In this document: one piece after another, positions 1 through 10,250 of the stretch | Numbering within the stretch: position 1 is the stretch's first letter | Layout of the letters: the number at the start of each line of letters is the position of its first letter | NCBI GenBank assembly: GCA_013400975.1 | Contig: WBMZ01003446.1 | Location: 37,048 to 101,047, forward strand | From: Atrichornis clamosus | Lineage: Eukaryota > Chordata > Aves > Passeriformes > Menuridae | Direction: 5' to 3' | Length of the DNA: 64,000 nucleotides | Position numbers and translations under genes: made by a program | The notes under the pieces: model-generated | The model's input: the letters and a program-made list of their open reading frames with translations, nothing else | Database searches by the model: none | Told to the model about the DNA's origin: nothing

Positions 1-130
1 GCCACGGGCAGGGACACCTCCCACTATCCCAGGTTGTTCCAGGCCCTGTCCAACCTGGCCTTGGACACTTCCAGGGATCCAGGGGCAGCCACAGCTTCTC
101 TGGGCACCCTGTGCCAGGGCCTCCCCACCA
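1..130 (-). mobile_element. CR1 fragment, cut by the window edge
   Basis: Group A CR1 3' region, as defined by the shared CACAGCTTCTCTGGGCACCC block. Minus-oriented; its 3' tail lies outside the window. Confidence 0.85.
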
Positions 131-2449
131 CAGAGACTTTTTTTAAAAAACTCCTTTCCTATTTTTCTTACAAAAGCAGGATGTAGAATCCAATATTTTC
201 TACTCCTTAGTTCTTCATTTTGCAAATTGGACCACTTATCTACTATTTGCCTAAATCCAGAGTTGAAATTTATGGCAAATATATGCCTATAATCTGGATT
301 AAAAACCCTAATGCAAACTATTCATTTAGATTTTTCTAACTTCATTATAATTTTAGCCTCTTAATTGCCTGAAGTTCCCACCACACGAATACTTTTGTAT
401 GTATTTGATATTTGTTTATACTCTGACTAGAGTGACAAGCATTTTGGATATGAAAACCATGTTAAAAGCACGTGTTTCATTGACAAACCCGCTTCTACTG
501 AACTCCCACCTATTTCTAGGTTTAAAAAGGCTATATTCTTCCACCCCAGCAGCTTTTTCATCCAAGTATAAATGTGATTTCTCACTGAAAGTGAAGCTGA
601 AACCCTTCTTAAACCACTGACACTCCTATTTACTGTTTGATCCACCTGTTTGCTTCTGCTCATTTCTATTCTTATTTTAAATATTACTTTCCACTGTTTC
701 TCCTTGCCCACAATGATGCATCACACCCATATTATCCAAATTAACCCCCCCCCCCCAATCTTTCCCTTATAAACTTGAGGTGTAGGATAAATGTACAAAT
801 TTTGCCAATTCCCCATCCTTCCCTCATGCTCACACCTGGTACCTGCAGTTCTTTACCACGGCAGGGGAGATTCATCTGACCTGACCTCAAAAGTCCAGGT
901 CAGCCAAAAAATATGGGCAAACCTGCAGTAACTCACCTCAGGCTCCCTATAAAATCCTTGAGCAACACACACAGTTTTAGGACAATGTTCATCTGACCTA
1001 TTTTAAATAGCAGGAGATGAGTCACAAAACAAAAAAATAAGCCCCCTTATTCCTCTGCCTGTCTAAAAGTAATTCAAGGTGAGGCTGACTATGCTGAAGT
1101 CATGTCAAGTTAGATAAGGTTCATCTCCCTTTTACGATGAAATCAGATCTTTCCAAACCTCCAAACTGACACATCTGGCTGAGCATTCAGATTAAAGCCA
1201 ACCAGTTTTGCTGTTGCTTCCCTGGCTCTAAAAGTCACCATGAAATATCATTTAGAGCTGTAGAAGCAAGAGAGAAACTGAAAAACAACCTTCAGTAGAA
1301 TCAGAGAATTGTCAAGGTTGGAAGAGATTTTAAGATCAGCAAGTCCAAGCATCAAGTGGTGACAGAGAAGCAGCAGAGCTGTTTCTCTTCACCAGCCAAG
1401 GAGCAGCTCCCTCCATTCTTTTTACTTCATCTTTAAGGAGTAAGAGCCTGTCTCATTTCCTGCAGACCTTGGATTATCTGAAGGGTAAAGCCACTGAGCT
1501 TCTTTAGAAATACGAGTGTGTCTCAAGAGTGCCTGCAGGAGAGAAAGCCTCAGCAAATGTTACACCCATGTAGGTAAGAAATCTTTCACACTATGGAAGC
1601 ATAAAAAGAACTTCTGAAACTTCTTGACTCGTTCTCTTTCGTCCTTCCCTTTCTCTGCATTTTCACACGTGTTTAAATCAGTTATCCCTGCACACAACTG
1701 ACTCCCAGGATCCTCAACAGAAGCACGGGCAGTGTGTAAAAACAATGTTACCACTGAGACACTGCTGCTGTCCTCCCTCCTGCCCATTCACCTTCACAAC
1801 TGACTGCAGGAAAAATGAGGCTTTTATGTGAGAAACGAAACACCTCCCCCAACGCTGATAACACTCACCAATATTTATGTTTTGGGATGTAAGAGACCAA
1901 GTAACCGCAGGAGTTCAGGGAATAGTTACTGACATCTTATTTGCCAGGCTTCCTTTTGGAAAAACATTCCCCTGCCGCATCATCCTTAATTTCAGATAAC
2001 AGACACAGATGAGCACTGGGGATGATTTGCTCCACCAATTCTTAAGCTCCTAAAACGATTAAGTCCATAAAATACCACAGCAGATGGACTCATGGATCAG
2101 CTGAAAGCTTTTCCCTTGGTTTCTACTCTGCTGCCACATATTTTGGCAATTCTGTACCTGAGTAAGAGTCTCAGGTAGGTGTTCATCAGTTCAGTGTGTT
2201 CATCTAGGTCAAGATAAAAGATCAAAGCCCACCTCTCACTCTAATTATTTCATATTTTCCCTTTTGAGAAAAGCATTTTGAAGGCCTCTGGCTCTTGACT
2301 CAACAGGAATCGTGATGAAACAGTGAAGGCAGAAATGTGAAACTCCTGTTCCAGAGCAATATTCAGCTTCTTGCCTCTGAAGAGGAAAAAACATGGCTGC
2401 CCCTAAAAATAACTTAATTTGCCAAATGTTGTCCCAATTTTGGATTTAA
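131..2449. other. DOP1B intron, no coding sequence seen
   Basis: AT-rich intronic DNA to the left of the first DOP1B coding exon. It contains a run of 12 C at 745-756 and one small CR1 relic at about 1296-1356. The open frames at 399-711 and 1560-1787 have no recognisable family and no matching splice structure. Confidence 0.6.
1296..1356 (-). mobile_element. CR1 3' end relic
   Basis: Diverged tail reading TAGAATCAGAGAATTGTCAAGG, then TTGGAAGAGATTTTAAGATC in CR1 3' end order. Confidence 0.6.
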
Positions 2450-3238
2450 CAAAGTTTTTGGTATTGTTCCTCACAAAGTCCTTCTGGATAACCTGCCCAG
2501 CACACAGCTGGACAAGTCCATCACACACTGGCTGAACAATTGGCTCATGGGCCAGGCTCAAAGGGTTGTAGTAAATGGGGTGACACTGGGCTGGTGACAC
2601 ATCACCAGTGGGGTCCCAGGGCTCAGGGGCTTAGGGCCAGGGCTCTTTAATGTTTTTATAAATGATCTGGGTGCAGGAATTCAGTGTACATTGAGTAAAC
2701 GTGCTGATGATAGTAAACAAGGTGGAGTTGTTGACTTGCTTGGGGATAGAGAGGCCCTACAGAGAGATCTGGATGGACCTGAGAGCTGGGCAATCACCAA
2801 ACGTATGGAATTTGATAAGAGGACACATTGGATTCTCCACCCGGGAAAGGGAAATGGTGAAAAGTCTCAGGGACAAGGCTGAGAGTGGCTGAGGGCACTT
2901 GGCTTGTCCAGCTGCAGCAGAGGAGGCAGAGGTCAGACCTCACCAGGGGCTGCAGCTCCTCCCAAGGGGAAGTGCAGGGGCAGCTCCAATCTCTGCTCCC
3001 TGGGACCAGGGACAGGACCCAGGGAAGGGCTGGAGCCGTGCCAGAGGGGGTTTAGGTGGATATCAGGAAAAGGTTCTTCCCCCAGTGCAGTGGTCACGGC
3101 TCAGGGCTGCCTGAGCTAAGGATGTCACTCTCAGACATCTGGTTTAGTTTTAGGTCCTGTGAGGAGCCCAGAGTTGGACCTCGTGGTTCTTATGGTCCCT
3201 TCCAACTCGAGCTATTCCATGACTCCATAATCCTATGG
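2450..3238 (+). mobile_element. CR1 LINE with reverse-transcriptase remnant and 3' end
   Basis: The longest ORF2-bearing piece in the DOP1B intron. One frame reads TSGVP, then FNVFINDLGAGIQCTLSK and ADDSK, the palm region of a CR1-type reverse transcriptase. The usual FADD box reads RADD and the frame is degenerate, so it is dead. The 3' part carries the GATATCAGGAAAAGGTTCTT block and ends in a worn ATTCCATG-type tail near 3235. Confidence 0.8.
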
Positions 3239-3961
3239 ATTTTCCTTCCTTTTGAAAACTCTGTAGAATTAAGGTTTAGCAACAGCAGCAAAGGCATGGG
3301 AGGCTTTTATGGGGGAACAACAGAGGTTTCCTTCTGAATTCTGCAGGAACTGCCTCCTCCCACCCCTCTTACCTCAGTGACCACAACTGCTCCTGTACCT
3401 CGTACTCTGAGGAGGAGTTTGATGTTCAAAGAGATGGGACACAAACAACATCCACCTTGTTTCTTGGGCAGAAGGAGAGGACACATTTCCTAAGTGTTTT
3501 CCATAAAAATCCTTTCCTTTCTTTCTGTCTCTGTATATTCCAAAGTCATACAAAAGACACCACCACCAATTACTTCCCCAAATCCAAGGGAAGGGCACGG
3601 TCAAGGCCTTTAAATAAAAGCTTTGACTCAGAAAATATTCTAAAACTTGTGACCTCCTGTTTCTATAAAAGCTTTCTAGCTGCTCTGGAGTGAGTAACCA
3701 GCATCCTGAGGGGTTTTTTGATGCAAAAATTGAATTAACTTAGCAGTATAAAGGAAGCAAATACAATTTGAAGGAAAGCTGTGTTGGTTTCATCAGAATT
3801 TCTCACATTTCTATAAAAGATACTGACTTAGCTCCTTCCATTATAACCTAATATTTTTCTTGAGTGAATTTTCTATTTTTCCAAGCGCTGTAAATTACAG
3901 AAAAGTTCATAACAACACAAATATCATAAACAAATGACAAAAGATTCCCCTGATACTGTAC
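3239..3961. other. DOP1B intron following the first coding exon
   Basis: Single-copy intronic sequence between a CR1 element and the DOP1B donor at 3961. Nothing coding was recognised. Confidence 0.6.
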
Positions 3962-4099
3962 CTTATTGAGTTTGCCAAGGGAAGAGATAAGATCTGCCCA
4001 TTCACTCGATGATTCAAAGTTTCTCAAAGCTTTCTCAATTGCTGAAGAATAATTCCTGTATCTGTAATCACCAAGTAAATCCTGCTCTTCTGGATCCAT
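3962..4099 (-). CDS. DOP1B: DOP1B (DOPEY2) first coding exon, gene partial
   Basis: This exon encodes the N-terminal 46 residues of DOP1B, a very large leucine-zipper-like protein of the Dopey family that works with MON2 in Golgi and endosome membrane traffic (family knowledge). The reading starts [15 protein letters not shown] and continues through [17 protein letters not shown], almost identical to the human N-terminus as I remember it. The exon ends in phase 0 at 3962, followed on the minus strand by a GTACAG donor. The ATG at 4099-4097 has a good context (A at -3, G at +4). Acceptor candidates lie just upstream (exon start 4136 or 4128). The next exon is not seen before position 1, so the rest of the gene runs off the left edge. 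The paralogue DOP1A is less likely given CBR1 and SETD4 next door. Confidence 0.93.
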
Positions 4100-4112
4100 C
4101 TTCGGTTCTCAT
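4068..4112 (-). promoter_or_regulatory. Upstream ORF overlapping the DOP1B start
   Basis: An ATG at 4112-4110 lies 13 bases before the DOP1B ATG in a different frame. It opens a 14-codon ORF that ends at TGA 4070-4068, inside the DOP1B coding sequence. It has G at -3, a moderate context, and falls inside the exon whichever of the two acceptors is used. Overlapping upstream ORFs of this kind usually lower translation of the main ORF; that effect is inferred here. Confidence 0.5.
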
Positions 4113-4139
4113 AGCAAGATGGAAACTCCTGGTAAACTA

Positions 4140-6137
4140 AAAGGTGCAAAGAGTTACAAAAATAACCCACAGAATTTCAGTTCTGGCACACCTGAAGTGC
4201 TGTAAGATAATAAATATGTAGAAGCACTGACAGAGTACAATAAACAGGTCACCAGATCAAATTTCAACACAAAGTTAAAAATAATTCCCTGGGCATGACT
4301 GTAACTCCCCACTGCCTCTTCCAAAAGCTTGGCAGTCACATTTTCCTGTTTATGGAAGGTGTTTTTCCCTTCCATGCACGTGGATGTCACACAATAACAA
4401 AGGAAAGGATTACAAAGTCTCACTCTGAAGAGCCAAAGCACTGACAAGGACTTGGGGAGCTGGAAACAGTTTTTGTAAGTCATCACCTGGAGCAGTGGAA
4501 TGGGAAACATTTCCTATCAAAATACAACTTTCCAGAGGAATCCTGCTGGAGGGCTCTCAGCCCACAGCAGAAGGAGCTCTCAGAGCTCTGCATCTCACTT
4601 GGCAGCAGCAGATGCTGAACTACAAGGCCAAGGTGTTGTGCCAAAATGCCAAGCTATGCATTATAATCTTCCTTTATTTCAACAAAAAGTATATTTTTAA
4701 GGAGGAAAAATAAGTCATTCAGATTTTCCCATATTTTGCAAGGCATTTAAATTAAAAATCCAACATACACCTGGTTTAGAACAATGGAGAACAAGCATAG
4801 TTGGATTTTCCATACAGAAAAATCCTTCCTTCTCTCCTTCGCTGTCTCTGACACCAGTTCTCCTGTCAGAAAACATAAAAATATTCTTCTAGAGTATTTT
4901 AAATATTCTTAGGTTTAGGAACAGCAGGTTTAGGTCAATCTCTGCTACATCACTGGTACAGAAAAGAAAGCACAGCTCTACAAGAAAACATTTGGCATTT
5001 CTGAAAGACATCTGCGTCCAGTTTCCTGCTGTTAGGACACAAAAATAAACCTAAGCCAACCTCTCTATCCTTTAAAACATTAAATATGTTTTAATAAATA
5101 ACAATATCAATAGAAGGGTTTTGGTAGGAAACTCTCAGAGAAACAGAAAAATGCTGGATGAATCCAAAAAAAGAGAAAGGGTTTTAAATGCAAGTTTAAG
5201 CCACTTTTGCATTTCCCTAAGCAGTCACTACCAGTAAAACCACTCTGTGCCATCCAGCCTAGATCCACCTCTGTGGAAAAAGAAAATTATCATACAATGT
5301 CATCAGGGCCAGATTTGGTTGGTTGGATTTGTTTGTTTGGCTACAGCAAGGGTTTAATTTTGTTTTTACCAGGATCTTTGCAGTGCTCCTCACAGCAGAG
5401 AGAGTGAAATCCCACTGCTTTGCAGGGAATAACATTTAACTGGGATACAGCTCTTGTTCCAAAAAGGATTTTTAAAAACCCCCGAAAGTCAATTCTCCCA
5501 TAAAACCCAACAAAGTGGAAAACTTGCAAGATACTGTCAGCAAAAATTAAGAGTAATCTGACATAAACACTGCCCCTGCCAGGGCAAGAAATTGAACCTT
5601 ATTTCCCTCATCTCATCTAAGTATCTTAATCACTGGATTGTTTCATACTCCTTAGAACAAAGCAGGAGCTAGGAAGTTATTCCAGCAGCTCTCTGCCAAG
5701 TCAGGGCTGCTGCCACTTCCATAAAGAAGAGATTTGTCCGGATCACTTAGAGTCAGGCAGCTGCTTTGCTGACAGGACACATCACTTCTTAAGACATTTT
5801 ATTTGGATTTTTGCCGTGAAAAGACAGGTAAGTAGTTTATTTCCACCCAGAAAAGTAGGGATGGAAGTAAGGATTTCATGTGGATTGATACTTATGCACC
5901 TGAGCTGCCAGATGTCAGCAAGGTTTGACAAAATCCAATATTCTAAATACAGCCAATAGATTGTGTTTGTGTTGGATACAGAAGCAGGAAGTTTAAAAAA
6001 AATTTTAAGAACCCCAACAATAAAAAAACAAACAAAAGCCACTTGCCAGTGACCTTTAGGCATGTCTCCCAAATCCCGTGTCAAAAACTTCCTTAGTAAA
6101 TCCTGATGTAAATAATTATTCATCAACTTCCAGCATG
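4140..6137. other. Probable DOP1B 5' intron
   Basis: Repeat-poor AT-rich sequence between the first coding exon acceptor and the CpG island. If transcription of DOP1B begins in the island, this is the intron after a noncoding first exon. No coding sequence was recognised. Confidence 0.5.
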
Positions 6138-6267
6138 GATGGTGCCAGACTTTTCAGTGGTCAGGACGAGGAGCAATGGCCATAAACTAAAACAAGAAAT
6201 TCCACCTCAACATGAGGAAGAGCTTCTTTCCATGGAGGTTGGCAGAGCACTGGAGCAAGTGCTCAGG
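6138..6267 (+). mobile_element. CR1 left half, interrupted
   Basis: Reads in CR1 order from GTGCCAGAC through TCCACCTCAACATGAGGAAG to AGAGCACTGGAGCAAGTGC, then breaks. The continuation resumes at 6430. Confidence 0.7.
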
Positions 6268-6429
6268 GAGAATCACGGAATATGCTGAGCTGGGAAAGAT
6301 CCATCAGGATCATCCAGTCCAACCCCTGGCCCTGCCCAGGACACCCCAAGAATCCCACCCTGTCCCTGGGAGCGTTGTCCAAAGGCTCCCGGAGCTCTGG
6401 CAGCCTTGGGGTCGTGCCCATTCCTTGGG
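6268..6429 (-). mobile_element. CR1 copy nested in another CR1
   Basis: Group D CR1 tail in minus orientation, starting GAATCACGGAATATGCTGAG and ending in the GCAGCCTTGGGGTCGTGCCC block. Confidence 0.7.
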
Positions 6430-6578
6430 AAGGCTACGGAGTCTCCCTCTCTGGGGACATTCCAAACCCACCTGGAGGCGTTCCTGGGTCACCTGCTCCA
6501 GGTGACCGCGCCTTGGCAGGGGGTTGGAGCGGATGCTCTCCAGAGGTCCCTTCCAACCGCAGCCATGCTGGGATTCAG
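6430..6578 (+). mobile_element. CR1 right half, resumption of the interrupted copy
   Basis: Continues the 6138-6267 element with GGAGTCTCCCTCTCTGGGGA, then CCAGAGGTCCCTTCCAACCG and a worn 3' tail abutting the CpG island. Confidence 0.7.
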
Positions 6579-6924
6579 GGGTTCTCTCCTGGGGCAGGTG
6601 AACGCGGCGCTCCCGAAGGACCAGCGCTGCCCCCTCAGCCGGGTCCCCCGCCCCTCCCCTGCCCTCCCGTCCCCTCCCCTCCACCCCGTACCTGCGGAGG
6701 GCCCCGCACACCTCCCGAGGCGTCGGCGGCGACGTGTCCGAGCCCGGGCGGCGGCGCGGGGCGGGAGCGGCTCCCGCAGTCCCTATGGAAACCCGGCCCT
6801 ATGGAAAACCGCCCCCGCCCGCGCCGTGAGGGCCGCAGTGGGGCGGCACCACCGCGCGCGGCGCGGGGAGCGCCACGGCATCGCCCGGCGCGGGAGGGCT
6901 CCGGGTGTCCCCGATGAGCGGTGA

Positions 6925-6997
6925 TCGCTCTCGTTGTCACCCGCTGTCGTTGTCACCCGCTGTCGTTGTCACCCTTCTCCCGGTGTCACCCGCTGTC
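6925..6997. repeat. 16-base GC-rich tandem repeat
   Basis: The unit CGTTGTCACCCGCTGT repeats back to back, with degenerate copies continuing to about 6997. It lies inside the CpG island. Confidence 0.7.
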
Positions 6998-7089
6998 GCG
7001 TCGTCGAGAACCACAGCGCGCCGCGCGACATCTGCCTCTCCCCCCCTCCGCGGGGAGATGGTACAGCCCCGCGAGCGGACCGGGGCGCC

Positions 7090-7107
7090 GGGCGCCCCCT
7101 GGCGGCG
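7090..7107 (-). promoter_or_regulatory. CTCF-like binding motif
   Basis: On the minus strand this reads CCGCCAGGGGGCGCC, closely fitting the CTCF core consensus and resembling the chicken HS4 insulator footprint (established knowledge). It sits in the CpG island. Occupancy is inferred only. Confidence 0.6.
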
Positions 7108-7150
7108 CGGGCGGGGACGGCGGCTCCGCGCTCTCCCCGCGGCCGCTCCG

Positions 7151-7199
7151 CGCCGGGAGAGCCCCGGGAAGCGCCGGGAGAGCCCCGGGAAGCGCCGGA
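7151..7199. repeat. 21-base tandem duplication in CpG island
   Basis: Two near-identical copies of a 21-base unit beginning CGCCGGGAGAGCCCC, followed by a partial third copy. Confidence 0.65.
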
Positions 7200-7330
7200 G
7201 CATCGGCACCGCGGCAGGGCCGCTCCCTTCTCCCGCCGCACCGGCCCCGGTGGTGTGGAAACAAGGACAAGCTCGGCTGTCCCCGCCGCGCAGCGAGGGC
7301 CGGGACCTGCCGTGCAAGTAGAGAAGCGCT

Positions 7331-8591
7331 TCCAGCTTCGCTCCTGGTCCAGCTGCTTTTAGGCAAGAGGCGTTTTCGGGGAATTTTGAGGAGCTGGGTT
7401 TCACGGGGGTCGGATGTCGCATTTAGAGTGGGTTCGAGCTCGACAGAAGGAGCCATCTGTTCGCTGCAAAAGGCTTGGGATAAAGTTGTTGTGCTGGATT
7501 TTTAGTCCTCTGACAGCAAACTAAAGGAACAAACAAAACAAAGGCAGAATATCCATGGGAAGTAAAAGACATCATCGTGCCTGACAAGGATTTATATACT
7601 GTGGAACCATTTAACTTCGCTTTCTCTTCCCATTCTCTTTCCCCTTCCCTTCTTTTTTCCTTTCCGTTCCCTTCCCTTCTTCTCTCCCCTTCCCCCTTTC
7701 TCTTCGCTCATTTTTTATATTTTTGCTTTGACATGCAGGCAGAAATTCCTAGTTGTTCAAAGCAGCTGGGAAAAAAAAAAAGGAAGGTAAATCCCACATG
7801 TTCAGTTATTCAAGGTGAGAGAAGGGAAACTGTTCAGATTTTCATGGATACTGTTTCAGCAATGACCTCCAATAAGTTACTTTAAGTATTAAGTAATACA
7901 TGAAGTACATTACTGAAGTACATTAATTACATTGTTACACTAATACACTGTTTTATTTTCTAGACACCACCCACCTTCTCCCTTCCCAACTAGATTGTAA
8001 GAATATAATCTTTCTAAACTGCAATGCCACCAAATTAAGTTCCAGCTTCTAAATTTTAGAATTATTCTCAGAAATGCAGGTCAGTGCTTTTGAGCCTGTG
8101 CCTGAGTGAGCAAAGAACTTGTATTTTTGATGATGTCCTTAAGACATTAAAATACAAAATATAGCATTTTATTTGGGATGTTTTTCAATTAGTTTCTGAG
8201 GGGTTGCTCTCTCTCAAGAGGTTTTTTTCCTCACAAATTCATGTTCTTTGCACCAGTTGCATGTGGTTCCTTATGTTTACCAGGGCAGCAGTGCCCTTGC
8301 TAAATTCTGGCCGTTGGAATGGGATTAAGTCATGGATTTACTGATGGAACCACTTCTGGAGACAGCCAGGCTGCACTTGGATACACTGAACATTCACATC
8401 ACCTTCCATGTGATGTGGCCGTAAATCTCTTTGGTTCATTCTGGGAAAGTCAACTCCAATGGTGCGTCCCTTGTCAGAGTTTTTTTTTGCACCACCTACA
8501 TGTTGGGTTGTTTTACTGTAAGAGAGGAGTTCAATTAAAATTATCTATGGACTTAAATGAATTCTCAGGAGTTCCTGTGACCTTGTCATCC
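7331..8591. other. Intergenic DNA with a polypyrimidine tract
   Basis: Sequence to the right of the DOP1B CpG island. A strand-asymmetric C/T-rich tract lies at about 7616-7712. No gene was recognised. Confidence 0.55.
7616..7712. repeat. Polypyrimidine low-complexity tract
   Basis: Nearly all C and T on the plus strand, with repeated CTTCCC and TTCCCTT words. Such tracts can form triplex DNA; no function is shown. Confidence 0.7.
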
Positions 8592-8916
8592 AGTACCTGA
8601 AGGGGGCTCACAGGAAGGCTGGAGAGGGACTTTGGACAAGGGCCTGGACAAGGGGAAATGACCTTAAGCTGAAGGAGGGCAGGGTTAGATGGGATATTGG
8701 GATGAAATCCTCCCCTGGGAGGTGGTGAGGCCCTGGCACAGGTTGCCCAGAGAAGCTGTGGCTGCCCCTGGATCCCTGGAAGTGTCCAAGGCCAGGTTGG
8801 ACGGGGCTTGAAGCAACCTGGGATAGTGAGTGGCATCTCTGGCGACAACAGACGGCTGGAATGAGATGATCTTTGAGGTCCCTTCCATCCCAAACATTCT
8901 GTGATTCCATGATTCT
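8592..8916 (+). mobile_element. CR1 fragment, group A
   Basis: Plus-oriented with the shared 3' body and an intact octamer tail, ATTCTGTGATTCCATGATTC. Confidence 0.9.
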
Positions 8917-9883
8917 CCTTCAGAAAGTCCTTGCACAGTGTTTATATCCAGCTGCTGTGGCAGCAGGGACAGCTGCCATTCCCAAAGTTTGCCACTGATG
9001 CCTGGCTCTGTCCTGCTATGGCATCCCCAGGGAACTGCCTCCCCTGAGCTTTCACCATGAATCCAACTCTTTCATTGTCCCATGACCCCACAGCATTGCC
9101 AGGCATTCCCTCCAGCTACTAAATTCTAAAGGAAAAATGGCAGTGATGTGCCATAAAAGAAAACCAGTAGGTCACATGTAGGAGTTTTACACAGGACAAC
9201 AGACCATTATTATTTCATCCTTTCCTAACCTGTCAACTTGACACAATAATCACTCAGCAAACGTGCCAGAACCTGAGAGCAACAAAACAATTCCCACACC
9301 ACAGACATGGGAGAGAAGCAGGGAAGCAGTTAAAAAAACAACAACAGAAAAAAGGAAATAAATAATTGATACATTTTGGTGGAACAATGCAAGCCCTGTG
9401 CAGAGCCCCAGCCTGGCACAGACACGGCACAGCCTGGCCTGACCCCGCTCCCAGCAAACAGCCCTGCCCTGGCACTCTGCCCTGTTCCAGCTCTCTCTCC
9501 AGGACACATTCCCTCTTCCAGGGTCAGCAGGGAATGGGTGCAGCTTCTCCTGGATCCGCTCCTTCCTGCAGACAGTCCAGAGGTCCTGCCTCTTGTTCCC
9601 ACCTCCAACAGCTGGGGTTGGATCCATCCACAGAGATGGACCTCCATCCCCGAGTACCGCACCACAGCTGCAGGGGTGGTGAAAACCTCTGTCCTCTGTC
9701 CTTCCTTCTGTTCATGCCATGAGAAGTTGTTTATAATCAATATCTCCGTGAGAGACGCCACTGGTGACAGTGACTCTCCAGCCATCACCTTGCACTCTGC
9801 TCCCTCACCCTGACACAAAGGTGTTTAACAAAGCACAAATGGCGTGAAAGGGCTTAATTTGAGAAGTGGAGGTACAGAGAACC
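8917..9883. other. Intergenic, no gene seen
   Basis: Between two CR1 copies. Overlapping open frames occur on both strands at 9250-9818, but none resembles a known family and none shows exon structure. Confidence 0.5.
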
Positions 9884-10250
9884 ATCATAGAATTGTTTGG
9901 AAGAGACCTTAAAGATCTCCCATTCCACCCCCTGCCATGGGCAAGGACACCTCCCACTATCCCAGGTTGCTCCAAGCCCCGTCCAACCTGGCCTTGGACA
10001 CTTCCAGGGATCCAGGGGCAGCCACAGCTTCTCTGGGCAACCTGTGCCAGGGCCTCCCCACCCTCACAGTAAAGAATCTCTTCCTAAAATCTCATCAAAA
10101 CCTGCTCTCTTTCCAATTCAGGCCATTCCCCCTTGTTCTGCCTCTCCATGTCCCTGTGAAAAGTCCCTCTCCAGCTCCCTTGTAGCCACTTTAGGCACTG
10201 AAAAGCTGCTGCAAGGTCACCACAGAGCCTTCTCGTCTCCAGGCTGAGTT
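9884..10250 (-). mobile_element. CR1 fragment, group A
   Basis: Minus-oriented. Tail ATCATAGAATTG at the left, body through the CACAGCTTCTCTGGGC block, 5'-truncated near 10250. Confidence 0.88.

Larger units (their letters stand above)
6600..7330 (-). promoter_or_regulatory. CpG island, probable DOP1B promoter
   Basis: A GC-rich block dense in CG dinucleotides, in sharp contrast to the AT-rich flanks. It lies about 2.5 to 3.2 kb upstream of the DOP1B start codon in the transcriptional sense, as expected for a promoter and a noncoding first exon. It includes a CTCF-like motif, a 16-base tandem repeat and a 21-base duplication. The many long open frames here on both strands are a by-product of high GC and are not called as genes. 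Whether it also fires to the right is unknown. Confidence 0.75.

Noticed and set aside
2450..3238. Endogenous retrovirus polymerase
   Set aside because: The reverse-transcriptase words and the ATTCCATG-type tail fit CR1 LINE; no LTR or primer-binding site was seen.
6282..7505. Many long overlapping open frames on both strands
   Set aside because: They sit in a CpG island and adjoining CR1; high GC removes stop codons. No family resemblance and no shared frame bias.
9250..9818. Overlapping frames of 125-162 residues on both strands
   Set aside because: Low similarity to anything recognised, no splice logic, composition ordinary for intergenic DNA.
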